Assembly (NCBI RefSeq): GCF_000308555.1
Contig: NZ_BAFY01000325.1
Span: 1-54,682, forward strand
DNA length: 54,682 nt
Reading direction: 5' to 3'
Source: Nocardia cyriacigeorgica NBRC 100375
Lineage (GTDB): Bacteria; Actinomycetota; Actinomycetes; Mycobacteriales; Mycobacteriaceae
A model generated the notes under the pieces. It was not told the origin of the DNA. It made no database searches and saw nothing but the letters and a program-made list of their open reading frames with translations. Made by a program: the position numbers and the translations under genes. This document shows positions 8,381 to 17,195 of the stretch, piece after piece. The number at the start of each line of letters is the position of its first letter. Within the stretch, counting starts at the first letter, position 1.

Positions 8381-9598
8381 CTACCAGTACTGATGGCGCT
8401 GCCCGTCGGTGTCGCCGATCCAGATGACCGCGTCGGCGCCGTCCAGGTCCGCCGGGGTGAGCGGGATGTGGCCGGGCATCATCGGTGCGCCCGCACGGAT
8501 GTCCGCGGGCAGCGCGTCGCGCAGTTGCCCGGCCGGGAACAGGGCGCGGCCGGTGGTGGCGGCGGCCAGCACACCCTGGAGGGTGCCGGGATCGCTGTGC
8601 GGGTTGGCGTCGGCGGCGATGAAGGCGTAGCGCTCGCCGAGCGCGAGGGCGATGAGCGCGCCGGTGTTACCCCACCTCACGTCGTTCTCGCCGACCGCCA
8701 TCGTCGGCGTCGCGTACTGCAGGTGCACGTTGTGGGCGAAGACCAGGGCCGGCCCGCGGTGTTGTTCGCGGGCGCGGATATCGAGCAGGTTGTCGGCCAT
8801 CATCTCCGCGCGCACCGCCAGCATGTGCGCGAGGCGTTCAGCGCCGGATTCGGCCATGGCGGCGTGGAACCGCAGCTGGCCCACGGCGGTACGGGCGTAG
8901 GCGACGGCCCGGTCGTAGCGGTCCGGATCCGCCCGGCGCAGGGCGGGCGCGGCACGTCGCAGCGCACCGGCGAGATCGTCGGCGAGGATGCGCAGGGCGC
9001 GAGCGCGTCCGCAGTTGCCGACGGCGGCCCCCGGGTCGTACAGGGCGGCCTGATTCGTCCAGTCGGCGTCGTCGCCGAGCAGCGCTTCCAGCTCGCGAGC
9101 CGACTCCGGCCGCAGCGGCGCGGGCAGATACTCGACGACAGCGCGCAGCGCAGGCCTCGGACTCGCGATATCGACCTGATCGCCCGGAAAGTCGAAGCCG
9201 TAGAAGCGGATCCGATCCTGCGGCGGGCGGCCCGCGTTGTATGCGCGCAGCCATTCCACGAGCTCCCGGTTGCCGGGCACGCCGCCGAATCGGTGGCTGA
9301 ATCCGGTCGCGAGCACGGTGTCGATCTCGCCGCTCGCCCCGTTGACGTAGTCGTTCACCAGGTCGGCGGCGAACATGTCGATCTCCAGCACGATCGACCG
9401 GAAACCCCGGTCCACCAGCTGCGCGAGCAGCTCGTTGCGCAGCACCGGAAAGGCTGCGATTCCGTGGGTCGGTTCGCCGAGGCCGAGCAGGGCCGTCGGC
9501 TCGGACCGTGCGGCCAGCAGCTCGCCGACGGCCCGGCCCAGGTTCGCCGAATCGTCGCATTCGCGCCCGATCGCGCGCAGTGAGATGGCAGTGGACAT
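8381..9598 (-). CDS. Erythromycin esterase-like hydrolase
   Basis: 405 residues. LLGLGEPTHGIAAF (residues 36-50) carries the GExxHG motif and LVFAHNVHLQ the HNxH motif of the EreA/EreB-like family, which uses a metal-independent His/Glu centre. The family includes macrolide esterases but also many proteins with no known substrate, so resistance cannot be claimed. ATG 9598 lies behind a gaaagggg site on the minus strand. It is divergent from a double-HTH MerR gene across 112 bp, which suggests drug- or metabolite-responsive control. Confidence 0.75.
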   Translation of the reverse strand: MSTAISLRAIGRECDDSANLGRAVGELLAARSEPTALLGLGEPTHGIAAFPVLRNELLAQLVDRGFRSIVLEIDMFAADLVNDYVNGASGEIDTVLATGFSHRFGGVPGNRELVEWLRAYNAGRPPQDRIRFYGFDFPGDQVDIASPRPALRAVVEYLPAPLRPESARELEALLGDDADWTNQAALYDPGAAVGNCGRARALRILADDLAGALRRAAPALRRADPDRYDRAVAYARTAVGQLRFHAAMAESGAERLAHMLAVRAEMMADNLLDIRAREQHRGPALVFAHNVHLQYATPTMAVGENDVRWGNTGALIALALGERYAFIAADANPHSDPGTLQGVLAAATTGRALFPAGQLRDALPADIRAGAPMMPGHIPLTPADLDGADAVIWIGDTDGQRHQYW

Positions 9599-9710
9599 GG
9601 ATACCCCTTTCAGAAGGACCTGGCCTCGACGCTATCGTTGAAGAATCGGGTGAAACTTCTGTCACGACGAGCTGGCCCTTCTTACTGAAAGCCTCAATCG
9701 GAGGTATGCG

Positions 9711-10403
9711 CTGCGACCGGTCGACCTCGCCCGCGAACACCACTTGTCCGCCCAGGCGATCCGCAACTATGAGGACGCGGGCATCCTCCCGCCCAGCGAA
9801 CGCACCGCTGCGGGCTACCGCCGCTACACTCCGCTGCACGCCCAGGCGCTGCGCACCTTTCTCGCCTTACGCGTCGGCCACGGCCATGACCAGGCCACCC
9901 AGATCATGCGCGCCACCAACCGCGGCGACACCGAATCCACCTATCGCCTCATCGACACCGCGCACGTCGCCCTGCTCGCCGAGCGAGAAACCCGCCTCGA
10001 GGTCGCGTCGGGCCTCGGCGCTCTGTCCACCACATCGCCTTCGGTGCCCGGCCCACCCCTGACCATCGGCGAACTCGCGCGCCGCATCGATGTGCACCCC
10101 GCGACGCTGCGCACCTGGGAATCCGAGGGCATCCTGCATCCACATCGCAACCGCACCACCGGCTACCGCGAATACGGCCCCGACTCCGTCCGCGACGCCG
10201 AGATTGCCCGCCAACTCCGCCGCGGCGGCTACCCGCTGCACAAGGTCGCCCAATTCCTCGACTCGGTCCGTGACGCCGGCGGCCCGGATGCCCTGCGCGC
10301 CTTCCTCGACGCCTGGCAACACCGCCTCGACGCCCGTAGCCGCGCCTTACTCAGCGGCGCAGCACAATTGGATGTCTATCTTCGCCTGATCGACCAGAGC
10401 TAG
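9711..10403 (+). CDS. MerR family regulator with two HTH domains; probable CTG start
   Basis: About 230 residues with two complete MerR HTH domains. The first (residues 1-70) runs from RPVDLAREHHLSAQAIRNYE to GYRRYTPLHAQ; the second (about 108-180) from LTIGELARRIDVHPATLRTWE to GYREYGPDSVRD. Homologues I recall begin MRPVDLARE. Here that codon position is CTG 9711, 6 nt after a strong ggaggt; no ATG, GTG or TTG is in frame until TTG 9744, which would delete half of the first helix. The second MerR-like domain may bind DNA or ligand. It is divergent from the esterase gene and likely controls it. Confidence 0.75.
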   Translation: MRPVDLAREHHLSAQAIRNYEDAGILPPSERTAAGYRRYTPLHAQALRTFLALRVGHGHDQATQIMRATNRGDTESTYRLIDTAHVALLAERETRLEVASGLGALSTTSPSVPGPPLTIGELARRIDVHPATLRTWESEGILHPHRNRTTGYREYGPDSVRDAEIARQLRRGGYPLHKVAQFLDSVRDAGGPDALRAFLDAWQHRLDARSRALLSGAAQLDVYLRLIDQS

Positions 10404-10455
10404 CCTGCGTCGGTTGTTGCCGACACAACGCTGTCGAGGCGGGAAGGGTACGCCG

Positions 10456-10956
10456 TCAACCCGAGGCCTCGATCTCGTCGGCGTAGCGCTTGCCATCGCT
10501 CGAGCACAGGATCGTCAGTAGCGGGAAAACCACCAGCGGCGTGGCGAAGACGAGGTTGGCGGGAGCGGAGTAGTAGAACGCATCGATCGGCAGCCACGCG
10601 AGAACCGCGGCGATCAGTTGACCGAGGGCGACCAGCCACGCCCCGGCCACCAGCGCGGTGCGCCCTGAAGCCCTGCCCCGCAGCAGACCTACCGCACCCC
10701 AGCCGAGCAGGCCCGCGACGACCAAAGCCGCCACGGACAGCAGGGTCAGCAGGTTGTCGGCCGTGAGTTCCCAGCCGCCGACCGACAGGTACTCGTTGCC
10801 CTGCCACTTGCCTTCCTGCGATTGCATCCACGCGCCGAACGCTTGCCCCGCCCACACCAGCGAGCCCGCGAGCCCCATCCCTGCCGCGATCCGATAACGC
10901 GTCTCGCGTGCGCGTGCCCAGCCCCTTCGCACCCGCGCCGCCGCCGATTCGTTCAT
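10456..10956 (-). CDS. Small integral membrane protein, unknown function
   Basis: 166 residues from ATG 10956, preceded at a distance by gaggaga; an upstream in-frame start at 11001 would add 15 residues. It has a short basic N-terminus and four hydrophobic segments near residues 25-45, 65-90, 105-125 and 135-152. LTADNLLTLLSVAALVVAGLL is typical of one. I do not recognise a family. It is convergent with the MerR gene and divergent from the broken phosphotransferase gene. A role cannot be assigned. Confidence 0.6.
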   Translation of the reverse strand: MNESAAARVRRGWARARETRYRIAAGMGLAGSLVWAGQAFGAWMQSQEGKWQGNEYLSVGGWELTADNLLTLLSVAALVVAGLLGWGAVGLLRGRASGRTALVAGAWLVALGQLIAAVLAWLPIDAFYYSAPANLVFATPLVVFPLLTILCSSDGKRYADEIEASG

Positions 10957-11083
10957 GGTGGTCAGCTCTCCTCTGCTCCGGGCCATCCGCCGCGGCGACA
11001 ACGTTAACGGCTGACAGCCGCCGCCGTTTCCGATGCGCTGCCACGCCCGGAATCCGCACTCGCCGGCCGGTTACTCTGGTCCC

Positions 11084-11679
11084 ATGCCGAGCGCGGACCG
11101 CCCACCTCGCGTGATCTTGCTCAACGGCACCTCGAGCGCGGGCAAAACCACAGTGGCGCGCGCGATCCAGGACGAAAGCGGCGTGCCCTTCGTCTACTGG
11201 GGCATCGACACCTTGTTCGGCCTGGTGCCGCCGAACTGGGGCGGTGGCCGCGACGGACCGCTCAGCCGTGACGGTTCTGGTATGACCGCACCGGCCACGA
11301 CGCCGACGGCCACCCGGTCGTCGTCATCCGGTACGGCCACGTGGGACGCCGCATGTTGCATTCGGCGTGCGCGGCCGCCGCCACCTTCGCCCAGGGCGGT
11401 GACCACCTGGTGATCGACGAGATGCTGCTGACCCCGGACCTGCTGCCGGTGTGGATGGCTGCCCTGGCCGGACTCGACGTCCGGCTCGTCGGTGTCACCT
11501 GCCCGCTGGCCATCGCCGAGCAGCGAGAAAAGGCCCGCGGCCACCCGATCGGCCTGGCGCGCGGCCACTTCCGGACAGTCCACGATCACGGCTACACCTA
11601 CGACATCGTCATCGACACGACTTCGGGAACGCCTGCCGAACTCGCCAGAAGCATCCTGCGAACCGCCGCGCCCAAATGA
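11084..11679 (+). pseudogene. Chloramphenicol phosphotransferase-like gene with a 1-nt frameshift
   Basis: From ATG 11084 the protein begins with a P-loop (LLNGTSSAGKTTVARAIQ) and continues to GGGRDGPLSRDG near 11274. After GGTTCTGG (11273-11280) the sense continues in another frame as WYDRTGHDADGHPVVVIRYG and ends RTAAPK at 11679. Restoring one T (GGTTTCTGG) gives an uninterrupted 198-residue protein of the CPT family, which phosphorylates chloramphenicol in Streptomyces; relatives are small-molecule or nucleotide kinases. Either the gene is inactivated or the base was lost in sequencing or assembly. Everything else, including the C-terminus, looks under selection. Confidence 0.75.
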
Positions 11680-11705
11680 CCGCACACGTGCCGATGGCCC
11701 ATGCC

Positions 11706-11960
11706 TCAGCTCGTCGGCCCGGTTGCGACGACGGGCTGGAGCTGAACCAGGATCAACCAGTTGTCCGGGAATCGGCATGACGCTGCCAGGACCCGGTACC
11801 CGCCCGGTTCCAGCTCGAGGCGCAGGCAGTCGCCGGGCTCGATCTCGGTGCCCGCCCATGCCGAGTCGAAAAGCACCACGGCTTCTCGGACGTCCCAGCG
11901 GAGATCTTCGGCTGCGTGGGCGCGGTCGGCGGCATCTGCTGGATGATGGACCGGTGACCG
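11706..11960 (-). pseudogene. Antisense-strand gene remnant resembling the end of an immunity-type protein
   Basis: On the minus strand 84 codons read open from just after a TAG (11961-11963) to a TGA at 11706. The product has protein-like character: WDVREAVVLFDSAWAGTEI, then CLRLELEPGGYRVLAASC, then NWLILVQLQPV. The spacing of the FDS, LEPGxYRV and LVQLxP elements recalls the C-terminal half of Imm21-like immunity proteins, but that is from memory and weak. There is no ATG; only paired GTG codons (start at 11879 or 11876) could initiate. The upstream half appears lost at the junction with the DUF4265 gene, which starts at 11954. Confidence 0.4.
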
Positions 11961-12442
11961 CTATCCGCGAGGACCACGTAAAGGTCCACTTCCGTATGCA
12001 GATCAATGAGCACGGCTGGCCACCGGCGAGCGTCGAGAGCCTGTGGGCGGTAGACCTCGGCGACGGCACCGTGCGGGTGGACAACACACCCTGGTTCGTC
12101 CGCGGACTTGCCAGCGGGGACATCGTTACGGTGGAGCCGGATGACGAGGGTGTCCTCTGGGCAGGCGAAACGGTCCAGCCATCGCAGAATTGCACCATCC
12201 GTCTGATCGTGCTGGAAGACGATGGCTCGGCTGCGGCTCGGGACAGCGTATTGAAGGCCTTCCATGGCCTCGGCGCAACCGGCGAAGGCATCGAGCACTA
12301 CGGGATGGTGGCGTTGGATGTACCGCCGGAGGCGGACCTGCTGAAGATCCGCAGGTTGTTGGAACACGGTGCGGAGCGAGGTCGGTGGCACTGGGAGGAA
12401 GGGTGTGTCACCGATGCGTGGAAGGCCACGGCTCCAGCGTGA
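11954..12442 (+). CDS. DUF4265-like protein
   Basis: 162 residues from GTG 11954, chosen because the conserved KVHFRM strand begins ten codons later; ATG 11996 would cut into it. The features WPPASVESLWAVDLGDGTVR, then VDNTPWFVRGLASGDIV and VEPDDEG, match the DUF4265 pattern as I remember it, with an ACT-like or ferredoxin-like second half (TIRLIVLEDD ... ALDVPPEADLLKIRRLLEHG). Function unknown; such proteins are often seen near polymorphic-toxin immunity genes. It lies head-to-head with the antisense remnant at 11706-11960 and its ribosome site is poor. Confidence 0.65.
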   Translation: MTAIREDHVKVHFRMQINEHGWPPASVESLWAVDLGDGTVRVDNTPWFVRGLASGDIVTVEPDDEGVLWAGETVQPSQNCTIRLIVLEDDGSAAARDSVLKAFHGLGATGEGIEHYGMVALDVPPEADLLKIRRLLEHGAERGRWHWEEGCVTDAWKATAPA

Positions 12443-12548
12443 GGGCAGCACTTTCCTGCTCCACCACACCGACGGTGGATGCGCAGCTCATCCGTCGATC
12501 CGGCACACAGGGAACGGCGATTCGCCTCACGATCGGTTATGAAGCTCG

Positions 12549-13505
12549 CTAGGCCGGGATGGTGACGTCCTCCGGGGGCTTGTCGTTGCGCAGGCCGCGC
12601 CAGCTGGGGTGGCGCAGGCCCTCGCCGGTGTATTCGCGGTATTCGATGTTGCCGACCAGGACCGGGTCGACCCAGTGCGCTGCGCCGACGGCGGCGCGGG
12701 GCGGGGGTTCGGGGAAGGGTGGGCCGGGGCGGGCGAGGGTGTCGAGGCGGGTGCGCAGTGAGCGGCGGACGGCGGCGGTGAAACCGGTGCCGACGTTGCC
12801 GATGTAGACGAGTCGGCCGTCTGGATCGTTGGCGCCGAGGATGAGCGAGCCGAAGGTGGCGGCCATCGCGCCGTTGCCGGTGGTCCACCCCGCGACGATC
12901 GCCTCGGTGGTTTTGCGCAGCGGCGTCTTGATCCAGGCGGGGGAGCGGCGGCCGGGCTGGTAGGTGGCGTCGACGCGTTTGGACACGATGCCTTCGAGAT
13001 GGTTCTCCCGGGCCACGGCCATGAGCTTGTCGGCGGCGACGTCGAGCCAGTGCGGTGGGGTGCGCACCGGCGCCTCGGTGTACTCGAGTTCCTGCAATCG
13101 CTCACGCCGTCGCAGGTAGGGAAGACCGGTCAGCGAATCGACGCCGTCGGCGAGGATGTCGAACAGATGCAACTGCACCGGCACCGCGGCGATCAGCTGT
13201 TTGGTGGGGCGAACAACGTGCATCCGGCGTTGCAGCAACGCGAACGACGGTGCACCGGTTGCGGTCTGGGCGATGATCTCGCCGTCGAGTATCAGCTCGC
13301 GCCCGGCCGTCAGCTCGCCGAGCACGGTGGCCAGCTCGGGGTAGGAGCCGGTGACATCGCGCTGGTTGCGGCTGTAGAGCCGGCATTCCCCACCCTGGCA
13401 GACGACGATCGCGCGCACTCCGTCCCACTTCATCTCGATCGCCCAGTCGGCATCATCGGGCGGCCGTCCTGCGACGGCCAGCATCGGCGCCGGAACCGCG
13501 ACCAC
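12549..13505 (-). CDS. ATP-dependent DNA ligase (LigD-type ligase domain alone)
   Basis: 318 residues from GTG 13505; an extra 18 codons up to 13559 are open but Cys-rich and unlike the family. Nucleotidyltransferase motif I is EMKWDGVRAI with the AMP-accepting Lys near residue 28; later come LDGEII (motif III), EGIVSKR (IV) and WIKTP (V). The C-terminal OB domain ends after EYREYTGEGLRHPSWRGLR. This is the ligase module of bacterial NHEJ LigD without polymerase or nuclease domains; no Ku gene is in view. It may be a stand-alone repair ligase like LigC. Confidence 0.85.
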   Translation of the reverse strand: MVAVPAPMLAVAGRPPDDADWAIEMKWDGVRAIVVCQGGECRLYSRNQRDVTGSYPELATVLGELTAGRELILDGEIIAQTATGAPSFALLQRRMHVVRPTKQLIAAVPVQLHLFDILADGVDSLTGLPYLRRRERLQELEYTEAPVRTPPHWLDVAADKLMAVARENHLEGIVSKRVDATYQPGRRSPAWIKTPLRKTTEAIVAGWTTGNGAMAATFGSLILGANDPDGRLVYIGNVGTGFTAAVRRSLRTRLDTLARPGPPFPEPPPRAAVGAAHWVDPVLVGNIEYREYTGEGLRHPSWRGLRNDKPPEDVTIPA

Positions 13506-13574
13506 CGCCCCAGCGTATCCGCAGCAAACCTCCGCGTCCGCCGATTCGCTCGAAGGCACGGCCGACCGGCGTGT

Positions 13575-15620
13575 TCACACCAGGTCGCGCGGAATGCGCC
13601 GATGCCAGTTCTGCGAGTACACCCGCTGATCGACCACACGCGGGTCGACCGTGGACAGGTCTATCTCGTACGCGTCGAGCCGGGCGTCGAGGACGAATTC
13701 CCTTGATGTGCAGCGCAGCACGGTTCGCGTGACGACCTCGGTGCGCCAGCTGCCGCGTTCGAAGCGGCGCACGGTGCGGGTCTCACCGCGCACGGAGGTC
13801 ACGTCGTTGCCGCGGAAGCTGAACCATTCGGTGGTGGCACGCCGGACCTGCGTTCCGGTGTCGTCCAAGCGGATGACGCCCTGGTCGTTTTCCACTTCCA
13901 GGGTGGATACGCCGGTGGCCAGGTCGCGTTCGACCTTCCAGTGATGCTTGCCCGGCTGTGTCCGCGTGGTGGCCGCGGGTGGTGCGGCCTCCGGGACGGG
14001 GAAGGCCCGCAGTTCGGCGTCTTCGGCCCGCGGCGGCCGCTGCGGCAGGGACAGCGAGCTGCGTCCGGCCGTCACGGTGATCATGGCGGGCTCCGGCGAC
14101 GGCCATGCCAGCGGCCAGTACGACGACGAGATCGACAACCGGATCCGGTGTCCGGGTGGGAAGGAGTGGGCGACGCCGTTGAGCGGCACCCGGACCCGGT
14201 AGGTTTGTCCCGGCTCCAGCGGGCGCGGCGCGGCGCTGCCGTCGCGGTGGGTGAGGTTGAGCAGACCATAGGTCACCCTGGTCGCTTCGCCGTTGGGCGC
14301 CACATCCGACAGGCGCGCGGCGACCATCGCGTTCGGCCGGTCCGCCGACACCTCCAGCTCGAGGTCCGGCATTCCGAGGATCTCGACAGTGTCGTCGAGC
14401 GCTTCGGTCTCGAAGACCAGCGATCCGCCGTCTTCCTCGCGCTGATCCGACGGCAGGTCCGGCGTCGCGGCATAGGAGGCCCATTTGCCCGCGAACATGC
14501 CGACGCTCAACGGCGACTGCACATGCAGCAGCCGCGCCTCGACCTGCGCGGGCGCTTCGGCCAGCGTGTAGCGTCCGAGAACGTAGGACCGCCGGTCGAT
14601 GCCATCCGAAGGCCACCGTGGCTCACCGACCCAGCGTCCCGGCCGGTCGTCGTAGGACGGTTGCGGTGAGACGCTGTCCTGCATCCACGCGCGCAGCATC
14701 GGTTCGTCCATGATCCCGGTGTCGACGCCTTTGAGCCAGTGGTCCCACCAGCGCACCATTTCCTGGAGGAACCCGATCGCCGGACCGGGTATGCCGAGAT
14801 GCGGGTACTTGTGCCCCCACGGTCCGATGATGCCGAGCCGCGGCACCTCGAGGTGTTCGAGCAGCCGGAAGATGGCGTTGGTGTAGCCGTCGGCCCAGCC
14901 GCCGACCACCATCACCGGACAGCGCACCGCGCCGTAGTCCTCGTTCACCGACGCCCGTTTCCAGTAGTCGTCGCGGTGTTGATGGCGCAGCCACTGCTCG
15001 ATCCACAGCCCACTGCCCGCCAGCCGTTCGTGCCACATCGCGCGCCAGCGTTCACCGACGATGTCCGGATCCGGTGGCAGGCTGTTGAAGGCGAACATCA
15101 CGGTCGCCTCGGAGAGATTGTCCGAGAGCAGGCAGCCACCCATGTAGTGCATGTTGTCGACGTAGAGGTCCTCGGTCGCCGACGCGCTCACCACGGCTTT
15201 GAGCGCGGGCGGGCGTTGTGCGGCCACCTGAAGACTGTTGAAGCCGCCCCAGGAGATGCCCATCATGCCGACGTTGCCGTCGCACCACGGCTGTGCGGCC
15301 AGCCATTCGATGACGTCGCAGGCGTCCTGATGCTCGGTGGGCAGGTACTCGTCGGTCAGCACCCCATCGGAGTCGCCGCTCCCGCGCAGGTCGACCCGCA
15401 CGCTGACGTACCCGTGCCCGGCCAGGTAGGGGTGGTTGAGGGCATCTCTGGCTCGGGTGAGGTCGCGTTTGCGGTACGGAATGTACTCGAGCACCGCCGG
15501 CAGCGGTGTCTCGGTGTCCGGCCGCCACACGCGGGCCGCGAGCCGGGCTCCGTCACGCATCGGAATGAAGATGTTCTCGATCTCGCGGACTCGGTAGGGA
15601 AACGACTCGACCGTATGCAC
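13575..15620 (-). CDS. CocE/NonD family serine hydrolase (X-Pro dipeptidyl-peptidase-like)
   Basis: 681 residues. The N-terminal alpha/beta-hydrolase domain has IPMRDGARLAARVWRP, DLRGSGDSDG near residue 80 and the nucleophile elbow GMMGISWGG (Ser123). A helical cap follows, then a C-terminal jelly-roll (LELEVSADRPNAMVAARLSD onward). The family hydrolyses esters or amides such as cocaine, cephalosporin esters or N-terminal acyl-prolines; the substrate here is unknown. About 100 C-terminal residues after the jelly-roll appear to be an extra beta domain (EWFSFRGNDVTSVRGE). The GTG start touches the stop of the ATP-grasp gene (TGA-GTG), so the two are one translational unit. Confidence 0.85.
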   Translation of the reverse strand: MHTVESFPYRVREIENIFIPMRDGARLAARVWRPDTETPLPAVLEYIPYRKRDLTRARDALNHPYLAGHGYVSVRVDLRGSGDSDGVLTDEYLPTEHQDACDVIEWLAAQPWCDGNVGMMGISWGGFNSLQVAAQRPPALKAVVSASATEDLYVDNMHYMGGCLLSDNLSEATVMFAFNSLPPDPDIVGERWRAMWHERLAGSGLWIEQWLRHQHRDDYWKRASVNEDYGAVRCPVMVVGGWADGYTNAIFRLLEHLEVPRLGIIGPWGHKYPHLGIPGPAIGFLQEMVRWWDHWLKGVDTGIMDEPMLRAWMQDSVSPQPSYDDRPGRWVGEPRWPSDGIDRRSYVLGRYTLAEAPAQVEARLLHVQSPLSVGMFAGKWASYAATPDLPSDQREEDGGSLVFETEALDDTVEILGMPDLELEVSADRPNAMVAARLSDVAPNGEATRVTYGLLNLTHRDGSAAPRPLEPGQTYRVRVPLNGVAHSFPPGHRIRLSISSSYWPLAWPSPEPAMITVTAGRSSLSLPQRPPRAEDAELRAFPVPEAAPPAATTRTQPGKHHWKVERDLATGVSTLEVENDQGVIRLDDTGTQVRRATTEWFSFRGNDVTSVRGETRTVRRFERGSWRTEVVTRTVLRCTSREFVLDARLDAYEIDLSTVDPRVVDQRVYSQNWHRRIPRDLV

Positions 15621-16904
15621 TCAGTCGACCTCCTGGAATTCGAATCGCAGGGCTTCCAGACAGTTCTGATACCGCTGTTCGAGTTCGGCGTGGTCGTTCG
15701 CGCCGATGTAGAGGGTGGCCAGCCGGTATCGGTAAGCGTCCTGATTCGGCAGCTCCGACAAGCGGTCGCCGACGTTCACGTCGATGTGCACCACCGTCGC
15801 CGGGAATCGCTCGCACAGCGCCGCGATCTCGCTCGCGGTGGGCACCCGGGTGACCACGCCGTCGTCGTAGCGGGGGACCAGGCATTGGGCGGCGACGGCG
15901 AATTCGCCCTGCCGGTGCGGCAGGTGTGGCCTGCGACCGAGCGCCACGTCGATGGCGACCGAATGGTTCGAGGTCCCATCGACTTTGACGAACAGATCGC
16001 TGTGTGACTGCGAGATCCTGGTGTTGATTTCGATCAGCCACAACTGTCCGGTGTCGGCCTCCCACATGAATTCGGAGTTGAAGCAGCCGTTGTCGAAACC
16101 GATATGACGCAGGTACCGCTCGGTCACATCGATCATCTGCTGCTGCACCTCGGAAGGCACGGTGCGGGCGGGATAGTCCAGGTGCACGAAACTGTGGCCG
16201 GCCGCGTCCTTGCGCATATCGAACACTCCGTGCACGGCGTACTCACCCTGAAACATCGACCCTTCGGGCGCGGCCTGGATCCCGCCGACGATCTGCTCCG
16301 CCAAGCAGGTGCGTCCACCGGCCACCCGGACTTCCTCGGGGACGTCCACGCGCGCGAGCGCCTGGTCGAAGGGGTCGGCGATCCGCCCGATCGCGTCCTG
16401 GATCTCGGCGACCGCCGCGGCGAACTGCTCGGCGTCGGCGATCTCGAAGCCCAGCTGTGAGGAATGCGCTTTGATCGGCTTCACCCAGAACGGGAACGGG
16501 AGGTCGATGGAGTCGAGTGCGTTCGGGTCGAACGGGTCGAACGCGGCGAACGCGGGCACGCATTCGGGCACGGATCGGCGTTGCAGCGTCCGGCTCCACA
16601 GCTTGTGTTCGCAGCCGATCACGCTCTCGAGGCTCGGGGAGGGCAGATCGCGCTCCGCGGCCAGGATCGGCACGAGCACGCTCGTCGGGAAGTCCCAGTG
16701 CGCGATGATCGCGTCGACCGAACCGTCGAAGGCGTCGAGTTCGTCGCGGGCGCGCCGGAGCAGGTCGTCGAAATCGAACTCATCGGCCGACACCAGAGCG
16801 TCGTAGTCGAGTAGCCCGTGTACCCGTAACCCGCCGGGCACTTCGACGGTCTCCAGGTCCGCGCGTTGTACCTGCGTCAGACCAGGGACGAAGACATTCA
16901 CCAC
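15621..16904 (-). CDS. ATP-grasp enzyme
   Basis: 427 residues. The ATP-binding lysine segment FWVKPIKAHSSQLGF is at residues 139-153 and the metal-binding IEINTRISQSHSDLF at 291-305 (Glu292, Asn294). ATP-grasp enzymes join a carboxylate to an amine or thiol through an acyl phosphate. The start is one of two consecutive GTG codons behind ggagga (plus-strand 16910-16915). The gene directly abuts a CocE/NonD hydrolase gene, so ligation and hydrolysis of an amide or ester probably act on the same compound. I cannot name the product. Confidence 0.8.
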   Translation of the reverse strand: MVNVFVPGLTQVQRADLETVEVPGGLRVHGLLDYDALVSADEFDFDDLLRRARDELDAFDGSVDAIIAHWDFPTSVLVPILAAERDLPSPSLESVIGCEHKLWSRTLQRRSVPECVPAFAAFDPFDPNALDSIDLPFPFWVKPIKAHSSQLGFEIADAEQFAAAVAEIQDAIGRIADPFDQALARVDVPEEVRVAGGRTCLAEQIVGGIQAAPEGSMFQGEYAVHGVFDMRKDAAGHSFVHLDYPARTVPSEVQQQMIDVTERYLRHIGFDNGCFNSEFMWEADTGQLWLIEINTRISQSHSDLFVKVDGTSNHSVAIDVALGRRPHLPHRQGEFAVAAQCLVPRYDDGVVTRVPTASEIAALCERFPATVVHIDVNVGDRLSELPNQDAYRYRLATLYIGANDHAELEQRYQNCLEALRFEFQEVD

Positions 16905-17195
16905 GTTCGTCCTCCAGGCGCGGCCGCCACATGTTCGTCGTCGGGCCGGGGCAACCGCTGCTCACGTCATCGGCTCGACATCCTCTTGCCCACCGGCTAC
17001 CCCGAACCGCGCGGTGCACGCAGATCCGCGCGACCACTGGGTGTCCCGGGCCGCCGTGGCGGGGCGCGGCTGTACCCGCCGAGCAGCGCGGCACTGCGCG
17101 GTCAACCGAAGCGGCAGAGCGGTTTCCGGCATAGAAACTGCGGTCGTGGGTACGCCGGAAGTGTCCATCGCGGCTGTGAGAAGGAGGCGGACGCG
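16905..17195. other. 291-bp divergent control region, ATP-grasp and Mo operons
   Basis: No gene supported. It holds the tcctcc (minus ggagga) site for the ATP-grasp start and the aaggaggcgg site for the 110-residue gene. GTTT and GGGTAC occur at 17122 and 17148 with a 22-bp spacer, too wide for a SigF promoter. No clear operator was seen. Confidence 0.4.

Noticed and set aside
8288..9583. A 431-codon plus-strand open frame opposite the erythromycin-esterase-like gene
   Set aside because: The minus-strand gene has conserved family motifs; this frame has Gly/Arg/Val-rich low-complexity content only.
17122..17153. SigF-like boxes (GTTT and GGGTAC) before the Mo operon
   Set aside because: The spacer is 22 bp, far outside 15-17 bp.
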